DNA of 64,000 nucleotides from Veillonella sp. (GTDB lineage: Bacteria; Bacillota; Negativicutes; Veillonellales; Veillonellaceae): the NCBI RefSeq assembly GCF_018364065.1, contig NZ_JAGZMO010000001.1, positions 358,013 to 422,012 on the forward strand. Direction: 5' to 3'. Below, piece after piece: positions 1-7,949 of the stretch. The notes below the pieces were generated by a model. That model was given only the letters and a program-made list of their open reading frames with translations. It was not told the DNA's origin and made no database searches. The number at the start of each line of letters is the position of its first letter. The stretch's first letter is position 1. A program made the translations under genes and the position numbers.

Positions 1-1423
1 TCATGAGCAGCACCGCTCCCGTAGCCGCACCGGCTCCTATCTTATATTTTAGTTTAGACAAGTCGTCCGCTTCAAGCTCAATCTGCAATCCAATTTGCTG
101 AAATTCGCCCGTTGCGTATCGGTTAGATCGTATTTGTTCATTAAAACTTCGCGATAAACCTTCCAGGACTTTTTTCTCCAGATTATTTACCAGTACTTTT
201 AAGTTCGGCACATAGTTCGCCACCCAAGCATCAACCTGCTTCTTCAAGTACTTAGGCAGTTTAGTTTCCACAAAAACTTTAAAATCACTGTTCGTATAAT
301 CATTAATCAGGTCTTCGCTTTGTTCCATCAATTTTGATTCAAAGAGGGACAATGATTTCCGGAGCATGTGCTTAAAGCTCTCTTCCGACTGTGCCACATA
401 AGCGGCAATCTTTTTCTGAGATTCTTCCTTCTGATTTATGAGCTGCTGCAGCTTACTGTTAAATGCCTCCAGCTCTTCCAACGATCCTTGCGTAAGCTGT
501 TCATCCTTTTCAATGGACCGATGAACCTGTTGAAGAGTGTTGGCCAATAAGCGCTTGTAGTAAATCTCTTTTCGCTTTTCCACCACACTGGTTTCCAACA
601 TGCTTTGCAGGGCCTCTCTTACCTGCAAAATCCCGGACTCCTGAACAAGACGATCATTATTTCCTTCTTGCCCTTTGACGGCCATTAAGGCCGATAAAGG
701 AAGAATAGTAAATTTCTTTAGCTTTGCATTGTCTTCGTTAACGGAAAAGGCCTGTTCAATACGTCGTCTCAGATCATCTAAAAAGTCTTCATCCTCTTCT
801 TCATCCACAAAGTCGTATTTATTGACGATAAAGAGAATATCTGAAATGCCCAATGGCAAAATATGCTGCTCAATGAAGTCTTTCTCCGTTTTAGTTAGTG
901 GCGTATTCGCATCCAACACGAAAATCACCGCATTAGCCATCGGTAAATAGGCATATGTTATGTCTGAACGGCTGTCGTCCAAGTCGGCCACGCCCGGTGT
1001 ATCAACGAGACAAATTTTAGGTTTTAATAAACCAAGCGGATAGCCCACCTTGATATAATCGATCGATTGAACATAGTCTTTATCGGCACGGGCGGAAAAT
1101 TCATTCATCGCTTCCATTGATAAATCACGGTTCTCCACTGTACGGTTTTTATAAACCACTTGCAATCGCGGTTCATCAGCGTACAGCAAATTCGTAATAA
1201 CTGCTGTTTCCGGCAACACGTCCGTAGGCAAAATAGATTGCCCTAACAAGGCATTAACAAAAGTGGATTTACCACGCTTAAATTCACCCAGTACAACAAC
1301 ACGATAAAAGTCATTGTCCATGGAGCCTGACAGTACGTCCAGATCTTCCACAAAATTAGCATGTTTGCGAACATAACCGACTTCCTGAACAGACTGTATT
1401 ATTTTTTTAATATCTTTAATCAC
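1..1423 (-). CDS. Dynamin-like GTPase DLP1 (C-terminus beyond window)
   Basis: Partial gene: it starts at a GTG (1421-1423) behind an AAGGGG Shine-Dalgarno, and the frame stays open to base 1, giving about 474 residues without the end. Dynamin-family GTPases bind GTP and remodel membranes. Visible motifs are G1 GEFKRGKST (about residues 46-54), G3 DTPG (141-144) and G4 NKYD (201-204), followed by a long helical charged stretch. At the left edge a glycine/alanine hydrophobic run begins, as expected for the membrane-paddle segment of bacterial dynamin-like proteins. It lies 33 bp downstream of the second dynamin gene and is probably cotranscribed with it. The G domain resembles DLP2 more than DLP3. 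The family call is firm; the cellular role is unknown. Confidence 0.85.
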   Translation of the reverse strand, partial: MIKDIKKIIQSVQEVGYVRKHANFVEDLDVLSGSMDNDFYRVVVLGEFKRGKSTFVNALLGQSILPTDVLPETAVITNLLYADEPRLQVVYKNRTVENRDLSMEAMNEFSARADKDYVQSIDYIKVGYPLGLLKPKICLVDTPGVADLDDSRSDITYAYLPMANAVIFVLDANTPLTKTEKDFIEQHILPLGISDILFIVNKYDFVDEEEDEDFLDDLRRRIEQAFSVNEDNAKLKKFTILPLSALMAVKGQEGNNDRLVQESGILQVREALQSMLETSVVEKRKEIYYKRLLANTLQQVHRSIEKDEQLTQGSLEELEAFNSKLQQLINQKEESQKKIAAYVAQSEESFKHMLRKSLSLFESKLMEQSEDLINDYTNSDFKVFVETKLPKYLKKQVDAWVANYVPNLKVLVNNLEKKVLEGLSRSFNEQIRSNRYATGEFQQIGLQIELEADDLSKLKYKIGAGAATGAVLLM

Positions 1424-1456
1424 AAGGAACACCCCTTTTACAAATCCGGTTACGGG

Positions 1457-3367
1457 TTACCGCAAAAATGCTACAGCCTTGATGCGGTGATTAATTTCAT
1501 TTAACAGTGTTGTATTGTCGGTAAGCCATTGTGACTTAGCCGCCACCTGCACTTCATCACGGGTCCGTACGACCAATGCTTCTTCCAATTGCTTTTGCAC
1601 AGTACTAAGCCGGCTGTCTACATCGTTATGCAACGCCTCTATTGCATCATGGCATACATTGTCATATAGCTTTAGTACCTTTTCTACAAAGGTCCGATTA
1701 TTTTCTTTCAGCTTTGTTTCCAGGTCATTCCAAACAGCGTTTCTAACTTTTTCGTCTACCGCGCTATCTCTGGATGAAAAGAATCCATATATAGAACCTG
1801 CAATAATCGGAATGAAACTTCCCACAACGGCGCCCAATACAGTGGCCGCTACAATCCAGCCAAAGGAGTTATTATCATCCTTTTCTGCCGTTTCATGGAC
1901 CAAATCTTTAAAATTTCCCGGTAATTTTGTCTGAAACTGTCTTGTCATACTGCGACTGTTAAGCAAGGATTGGGGCATAAAGGAACTTTCGAAATCAGTC
2001 CAAACATTCCGCAAATCGCCAAGAACTCGGTTGTGCTCTGTATTCACTATATCTTGAATAAAATCATGTAACTCCTCAAGAAACGCTCTCTGTTTTCGTC
2101 TGATAACGGTTTCTATGTGGCGAGCAAATGCCTGTTCCCCCACATTGCCTTCGTAAGCAAATACAGCATCGCGCACAGTATTAATCAAGACATCGCCAAA
2201 GAGCAGGGCCTTGTTTTTAAGTTGATTGTCATATTGTTCCAAATTAATACGCAGACGTTCTATCAAAGTATTGGTTACCTTTTGGTATTCACTCTTTCGA
2301 TAAGACAACTTCTGAACCATCTCATTCAGCTCAACCGTGGACGAACTTAAGAATTCTCGGCGCTCCTGTAAGTCTTGCAACATGGTCAGAATGGACTGTT
2401 CTAACTTTCGAATATATAACTCGATGCGGGTCTGTCCCTTATCTACCGTTAAATATGTGCGCAACGACTCTTCCAACTCGTCAAATCCAGTCGTCGAAAA
2501 AGACTCGGGCACATTCATCATCTGCTTGCCGGACAACACTTCGCCACGAGCGTTTCGCCGGTATAAAAGGGCCTGGTAACTGGATACTAAATGAGGCCTT
2601 ATCTCTGTAAGCGAGTCTCCCACAATCTGTTTCAAGTTGTCTGTAACAAATTGACGAACACGCTCTTCTTCGTCCGGTCCGGCCAATGTATCTTTACGAT
2701 TAATAATATAGAAAATATCGCGAATCTGTTGTTTTAGAATTCGCTCTTTTAAAAATTCCACTTCCCCCGATGACAGTGCCTGATCCGCTGCGAGCAGCAA
2801 AATAACCGCATCAGCCTGATTGAGGTAATTATAAGTAATCTCAATGCGGCTTTCATTCAAATCATCGGTCCCCGGCGTATCAACCAGCTCCACAGAGTTC
2901 TTGCAAAAGTCCAGAGGATAACCGACCTGCACATAATCAATCTTGTTAATCTGCGCCTGTTCATCCAGGATTTGTTCACGCTCATCCTGTGGTGTATCTG
3001 ACGAATAAGTGCTTGGCGCTTTGATACCGAAGAAGTTTTGCTCATCAATCGTCATCACATGACCGTCTTTAAAATGAACCGTAAACTGCGGTTCCGGCGA
3101 ATAGGCGATTTTACTGATTACTGCCGTCGTCGGCTTCTTGCTGGTCGGCAAAATGCGCTGTCCCAACAAGGCATTTACGAAAGTAGACTTGCCACGAGAA
3201 AATTGCCCCACCACAACAACACTGAATGCATCGTTTAACATATGCTCCTTACACTGTTGCAGGCCATTTTGAACGTCTGCCGTTTGTAAGTTTTCGCTCA
3301 GACGAATCAATTCGTCGGTAGCATTAATCAATTCAATCTTTCGCTGATTAAAACTGTCAAAACTCAT
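1457..3367 (-). CDS. Dynamin-like GTPase DLP2
   Basis: 636-residue dynamin-family GTPase. Motifs: G1 GQFSRGKST (54-62), G3 DTPG (163-166), G4 NRKD (223-226; Arg replaces the commoner Lys-x pattern). The middle is predicted to be largely helical, and a strongly hydrophobic Gly/Ala/Ile segment at about 500-530 fits the membrane-inserting hairpin of bacterial dynamins; an amphipathic helical tail follows. ATG start with GAGGAG 12 bp upstream. It is third in a same-strand run of four genes (Sel1 protein, DLP3-Sel1, DLP2, DLP1). Bacterial dynamins often occur as tandem, non-identical pairs that form hetero-oligomers; here DLP2 and DLP1 would be that pair (inference). Function could be membrane repair, fission/fusion or phage defence; the sequence does not decide. 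Confidence 0.88.
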   Translation of the reverse strand: MSFDSFNQRKIELINATDELIRLSENLQTADVQNGLQQCKEHMLNDAFSVVVVGQFSRGKSTFVNALLGQRILPTSKKPTTAVISKIAYSPEPQFTVHFKDGHVMTIDEQNFFGIKAPSTYSSDTPQDEREQILDEQAQINKIDYVQVGYPLDFCKNSVELVDTPGTDDLNESRIEITYNYLNQADAVILLLAADQALSSGEVEFLKERILKQQIRDIFYIINRKDTLAGPDEEERVRQFVTDNLKQIVGDSLTEIRPHLVSSYQALLYRRNARGEVLSGKQMMNVPESFSTTGFDELEESLRTYLTVDKGQTRIELYIRKLEQSILTMLQDLQERREFLSSSTVELNEMVQKLSYRKSEYQKVTNTLIERLRINLEQYDNQLKNKALLFGDVLINTVRDAVFAYEGNVGEQAFARHIETVIRRKQRAFLEELHDFIQDIVNTEHNRVLGDLRNVWTDFESSFMPQSLLNSRSMTRQFQTKLPGNFKDLVHETAEKDDNNSFGWIVAATVLGAVVGSFIPIIAGSIYGFFSSRDSAVDEKVRNAVWNDLETKLKENNRTFVEKVLKLYDNVCHDAIEALHNDVDSRLSTVQKQLEEALVVRTRDEVQVAAKSQWLTDNTTLLNEINHRIKAVAFLR

Positions 3368-3467
3368 GGTGAAATAAAATCTCCTCTGTAAAGTATCTAT
3401 TTATCTGTCTCTTCAAAATGTATCTTCAAAGATTTATATGGGCCTTCAAGAGCCTATGGGACTTACA

Positions 3468-5909
3468 TCATCTGACAAAGTTAATAAAATCCATTATTTT
3501 ATGGGCTTCTTCAATCCCGTCATCGATTGCTTTCTGCGTATACATTTCAGCCAATTTCAAGTTCTGCGTGTAACCGCCGCCCCCTCTGGCATAACACTCG
3601 CCCAATTCATAACAGGCACGGCCAAACCCTGCATTAGCGGATTTTTCAAGCCAATAACGGGCTTTATCTAAATCAAGTTTAATCGGCTTACAGTCGCTAT
3701 AAAACAATGTGGCAATAATATACTGCGTACCCGGATCATTCACTTCATCAATGCAATATCTGTAAATTCCCTCTACATATTGTGGATAGTCCATCCAATT
3801 ATCTATGTTTTTATAGTACAGAAATAACGCATCTTTAGCGTCTTTATAGTTTTCTCCATAGGCCAAGGTGTTGAGTTCCTGCAAGCCCTGAGCTTCTCGC
3901 CCATTATGTAAGCAAATTTCCGCATAAAATGTACGGGCTCTTTGATTATGGTCCTTAAACCTTAGGCACAACGATTCCAGCTTACGCAGATTATAAGGAA
4001 TCTTGCCGTCCATGCCGTAATTATATACATAGAGCAATTCATCTTCAACGCTGCCTACACGTAACTTAATGAGTTCCTCCGCACTTTCAAGATAATCACT
4101 TTCCGTTATAAAATCGTCATTATCCGCATCTTTAAACGCTCTTATTATATATAGGAGAATTGTCTCATTATGTATTCCATTTAGTTTGGCCCTCCATTGC
4201 ACATATTCCCGTTTATTGTGATCAGAGAGAGCTATTAAGGCGAGCATCATGATGGCAAACGGACAGTTTTGAGAGGCCCCTAACCGATAATAGTCGGTTG
4301 GATTCTTTCTTTCCGCTTCCCCAAGAAGGTCTACATTGTCGAGGACGCCTAAAAATACGGACGAGCCATAGTGACCGGACTCTTTTTCTTCTATCAGTGC
4401 CTTATATAAATTGCTGTCGCTTATATGCTGCATTTTCCCCGTACGTGCATATAGTATAAATAGCCATAAACGCGCCTGTAAAAGTGTATCCTGCAGTAGC
4501 GGGGATAATGTATGAGCATGTACAGACCCCAGCGATTCCAGCCAATATAAAGCCTTTCTTACGTCCGGCAAGTAATAGATGTCATGATTGGCGGGCTGCT
4601 GATCTTCAGCGACTGTTAAAAATTCCAGTATATTCCAGAAGTTAAAGGAAATCGTTTTAAAGCAATTGAACAAAATAAGTTTGGCTATTACATTGCCTTC
4701 CGAAGCGGCAAATTCCAAATACAATTGTCCCTGATGTCTGTTTTGATGGTATCGATAGCCACACAACTGTAAAATACCGACTAAGGCAAAGGCCGAGTCA
4801 CTTTCTAACAGTAAACGTTCTTCACAGTAGTCCATCACCGATGCGAGCATTTGCAAATACATGCTTCTAAATTGATATATGTCATCGCCCGCTTCCGGTT
4901 CGTAATACGTCAATCCATTGGGCCTGTATGCATCCATATCGCTTGTATGAATGGCAGGCTCCGCTAGTGAGGACATATGAAAACGATCATAAAAGTCTTC
5001 CATCATAAGCAACGTAAGTGCCATACAATCAAGAAGTGTGTCCATTCGATAGGTTATAACCTGGTCGATTACAGCAGTGCGTATGTATTCTTCAACCTGA
5101 TGCAGCCCGCTCTCTTTTAACAAGTTGTCATTATTCGTCTGTTTAGCCATCAGCGCCTGTTTGGCGGATACACCGAATACAGCGGCCGCATTGGACTTTA
5201 ACTTGCGTCTTACATCGTCCAACACATCATCGACACTGTCTTCTTCTTCGTCTACCATGTCGATTTTATTGACGAGCACAACCGGGTTCTCACGAGTTTT
5301 TATATCCTTAATATAGGCCATTTCCTTACTGGTTAACGGTGTGTCTGCGGAAATAACCCAAAGCACTACGTCCGCCTGTTTAAAAAACGCACTCGTAATA
5401 TCCGCATGATACTCATAGACCGCCTCTAAGCCCGGACTGTCAATAATATTTATTTCTTTTAAAAATTCAAAAGGCAATGCATATTCCACATAGTCTATTT
5501 TGGCATGCATAGAGTTCCATGCAGTCTCCTGCGACGTAAGCACTCCATACTGCTCCGTCGTAAAAGATCTTACATGGCCATCCTTAAAATGCACATTAAC
5601 AGCGCCATTGGAGCCGTAAACAAATTTACTGATTACCGCTGTAGTAGGCAGCGCACCTACGGCGGCCAACTCCTGCCCGAATAATGCATTGATCAATGAA
5701 GATTTGCCCGTTGAAAAGGCGCCCGCAATCATAACTTGAAGCGGAGCCATGAGTTTCTCTTCCACTGCCCGAAACGTTTCCTTTGAATGTGCCGAGCCTA
5801 TGAAAGACAGATGATACTCATCAGCCTTGCGCGCCAGAGATTCTAAAAAGTAGTTCACCGACTGCAGTGTACTACTCAATATATGTTGTAAACTCTCGTT
5901 GGAAGTCAT
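3468..5909 (-). CDS. Dynamin-like GTPase fused to C-terminal Sel1 repeats (DLP3)
   Basis: 813 residues. The N-terminal third is a dynamin-type G domain: G1 GAFSTGKSS (63-71), G3 DSPG (157-160), G4 NKID (214-217). After about residue 300 it changes into helical TPR-like repeats. The clearest Sel1 units are at the end (ARYWLEKSANAGFGRACYEL, then a unit with AEMYTQKAIDDGIEEAH). No obvious transmembrane paddle is seen, unlike DLP2, so the Sel1 solenoid seems to replace the membrane-binding half. Sel1 repeats are protein-protein interaction scaffolds. The Shine-Dalgarno (AGGGTG) is weak. The gene sits between a separate Sel1 protein (69 bp upstream) and DLP2 (100 bp downstream). GTPase plus Sel1 in one chain is an unusual architecture; the partner is probably another product of this operon (inference). 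Confidence 0.85.
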   Translation of the reverse strand: MTSNESLQHILSSTLQSVNYFLESLARKADEYHLSFIGSAHSKETFRAVEEKLMAPLQVMIAGAFSTGKSSLINALFGQELAAVGALPTTAVISKFVYGSNGAVNVHFKDGHVRSFTTEQYGVLTSQETAWNSMHAKIDYVEYALPFEFLKEINIIDSPGLEAVYEYHADITSAFFKQADVVLWVISADTPLTSKEMAYIKDIKTRENPVVLVNKIDMVDEEEDSVDDVLDDVRRKLKSNAAAVFGVSAKQALMAKQTNNDNLLKESGLHQVEEYIRTAVIDQVITYRMDTLLDCMALTLLMMEDFYDRFHMSSLAEPAIHTSDMDAYRPNGLTYYEPEAGDDIYQFRSMYLQMLASVMDYCEERLLLESDSAFALVGILQLCGYRYHQNRHQGQLYLEFAASEGNVIAKLILFNCFKTISFNFWNILEFLTVAEDQQPANHDIYYLPDVRKALYWLESLGSVHAHTLSPLLQDTLLQARLWLFILYARTGKMQHISDSNLYKALIEEKESGHYGSSVFLGVLDNVDLLGEAERKNPTDYYRLGASQNCPFAIMMLALIALSDHNKREYVQWRAKLNGIHNETILLYIIRAFKDADNDDFITESDYLESAEELIKLRVGSVEDELLYVYNYGMDGKIPYNLRKLESLCLRFKDHNQRARTFYAEICLHNGREAQGLQELNTLAYGENYKDAKDALFLYYKNIDNWMDYPQYVEGIYRYCIDEVNDPGTQYIIATLFYSDCKPIKLDLDKARYWLEKSANAGFGRACYELGECYARGGGGYTQNLKLAEMYTQKAIDDGIEEAHKIMDFINFVR

Positions 5910-5978
5910 TTATACACCCTGTCCGATTCCTATATACCTGTACCTTATATTTCTTGAAACTGGTTTTTGTAACTGCCC

Positions 5979-7550
5979 CTATCGCAGTCCAAGTTCTTTA
6001 ATCTTCTCACTTGCATTACTGTGTCCGGCTTCCTCCGCCTGCTCTAAGTACTTCAAAGCCATCTGATAATCAGGCTGAATTACGAGGTTCTCATCAGCAT
6101 ATACACAGCCAAGCGCATACGCTCCATCCGCATATCCTGCATTTGCACATGAAGCAAAATATTGATGCCCCAATGTCCAACATTTTTCCAACCCATAACC
6201 GCCACATGTATAAATAAACCCTAAGTAATACTGATACATGAAATCCTTATGGGCAATCGGCTTTAACAATTCCTCCGCTTTTATAAAATCCGGTTTGACA
6301 CGTCCATCCAAACCGTCCACATAAATCCGAATTAATAAAGTAGTTGCGTCAGAGCTGCCCGCCTTATGAGCTGCGTGTGCCCAAAATATAGCCTTATCAA
6401 TGTCGAAATATTCTGTGTACGCATAAATTTGAGCCAGTGCTGACATGGCTTCAGACTCGCCCTGATAGGCCGCCTGTAAAAGCCAATATTGAGCCTGCTC
6501 AAAATCCTGATGCGCTTCATCAAACGCATATATTTCACCGGCAGACAGACAAGATAGACTATATCCCATACGTGCAGATTCTAAAAACAAAGAGAGAGCA
6601 CGCCCTGAATCTGGAGATACACCCTTTCCATTTTTCAGCACCAGTGCAAATAACCATGTGTTGAAGAGTATGTGCTCCCGAAATGAAGAATTATACAACT
6701 CTGTTATCAATGTATAGGATCTATGATATGACGCCTCCGTTTGTTCATTAAGGGAGGCCATAATAATCCCTAATTTGGCTAATGCCACCATATATTGTCC
6801 ATGTAATGACTCTACATCAACATCAGAGAAGTCACGAATGGACGTAAAGTCTACAGCTCCTTCACCTGAAAATGTGCGAAAGTTTCCCTTGTCATCGCTA
6901 TAAAACCGAAGAAACTCTTCGCTCAAGGTCCGTACTTCCTCAAAGTTTTCCTGCTTAAGTTGATAAACAATAAACTCGAAAAGAACATGAGGTACATTCA
7001 AGTTCTTACTCTTATTAAAATACTCATGAATATTTTTTTCTTTCGACGGTGAGTCATTTTCCCAAGTTTCAAAACATCCTTTAACAAAGGTTATTGCTTC
7101 ATATATTGTATTTAGTGAACCGGTTTGAACCATGGACAGGGCAGATAATTTTTCCGTACTTTTATTAAAAATAGATTTCATCTGCACCACAATCGTACGA
7201 ATGCGAATGAGCTGACGGTTAATATGCATGTAGTTGTCATATGTTAATGACTGATCAAGAATCCCATCAGTTTCAAATTGATTATATTGGCAACTATCTT
7301 CTTGCAAGCTGTCATATAATTCATTCAGTATCCCTACCAGAGAGCCTAAATATATGAGGTACTTCTGCTGCGCCTCCTGCGAATCAGTTCCTGTTTTTCC
7401 CTGTGAACCTTGTCCTTGTATCATGCTGAGAAGCGCCTCACAGTACTTCGCAGCAATTTCTTTTTCAATACGCTTTATCTCCAGTGCTTCTAAACTTTCC
7501 TGAATCCCGTCAAGACACTGTGATAAACTATTATACCTCTGTTGAATCAT
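5979..7550 (-). CDS. Sel1-repeat (TPR-like) protein, first gene of the dynamin operon
   Basis: 523 residues, no signal peptide and no transmembrane segment, so probably cytosolic. The N-terminal 290 residues look helical and charged. From about 295 to the end there are Sel1-type units with the typical A..W...AA..G...A...L...Y pattern, for example QAQYWLLQAAYQGESEAMSA and KALFWAHAAH-like units, ending in KYLEQAEEAGHSNASEKI. ATG start with AGGGAG about 6 bp upstream. A near-consensus promoter lies about 130 bp upstream, so this is the operon's first gene. Its repeats resemble the C-terminal half of the next gene (DLP3), so the two may share a partner or bind each other. It is not an enzyme as far as can be seen. 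Confidence 0.85.
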   Translation of the reverse strand: MIQQRYNSLSQCLDGIQESLEALEIKRIEKEIAAKYCEALLSMIQGQGSQGKTGTDSQEAQQKYLIYLGSLVGILNELYDSLQEDSCQYNQFETDGILDQSLTYDNYMHINRQLIRIRTIVVQMKSIFNKSTEKLSALSMVQTGSLNTIYEAITFVKGCFETWENDSPSKEKNIHEYFNKSKNLNVPHVLFEFIVYQLKQENFEEVRTLSEEFLRFYSDDKGNFRTFSGEGAVDFTSIRDFSDVDVESLHGQYMVALAKLGIIMASLNEQTEASYHRSYTLITELYNSSFREHILFNTWLFALVLKNGKGVSPDSGRALSLFLESARMGYSLSCLSAGEIYAFDEAHQDFEQAQYWLLQAAYQGESEAMSALAQIYAYTEYFDIDKAIFWAHAAHKAGSSDATTLLIRIYVDGLDGRVKPDFIKAEELLKPIAHKDFMYQYYLGFIYTCGGYGLEKCWTLGHQYFASCANAGYADGAYALGCVYADENLVIQPDYQMALKYLEQAEEAGHSNASEKIKELGLR

Positions 7551-7679
7551 AAGAGCTCCCTATATGAATCAGTAACCTTATTCAATCAAATTTGTAGACT
7601 TTCAACGGGAACTGTTTATCCCTATACAGCTTTATCCCGCTACTTGCATATACAACGAAAATCTACACAGTTACTAAAA

Positions 7680-7709
7680 AGTATAGATGAGTATAAGATG
7701 ATTTGTCAA
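7680..7709 (-). promoter_or_regulatory. Promoter of the Sel1/dynamin operon
   Basis: On the minus strand TTGACA (7709-7704), an 18-bp spacer and TATACT (7685-7680). The -35 is perfect and the -10 is 5/6. It sits about 130 bp upstream of the Sel1-protein ATG. Confidence 0.6.
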
Positions 7710-7835
7710 CAAAGCAGAATATGTAAAATCTCAGTAAAATAAGTATATATAAGCAAAAAATAACAGTATATAAGTAGATTATTAGCTCATCTATAAATTA
7801 CACTATAATTCAAACATTAAGCTAAACTGTAAATC

Positions 7836-7872
7836 AAAAAGGACCCAGCATTCATGCTGAGTCCTCTTTTAC
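7836..7872 (-). terminator. Rho-independent terminator of leuS
   Basis: Hairpin GGACTCAGCAT / ATGCTGGGTCC (minus sense) with a short loop, followed by TTTTTGATTT. It begins about 80 bp after the leuS stop codon. The T-run on the other side would also allow plus-strand termination. Confidence 0.85.
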
Positions 7873-7949
7873 ATGTCATATTTAAACTATTTTACACTTT
7901 AAAAATCACTTCAAAGCCTAGTCTGTCATTTTATGATCACTATATTTTA

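Larger units (their letters stand above)
7551..7949. other. Intergenic region between leuS end and dynamin operon start
   Basis: 399 bp with no credible gene. It holds the leuS terminator (7836-7872) and the promoter of the Sel1/dynamin operon (7680-7709). The predicted 5' leader of that operon (about 120 nt) contains a short imperfect hairpin (CGGGA/TCCCG and CTGT/ACAG arms around 7605-7640). Both genes are on the minus strand. Confidence 0.6.
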
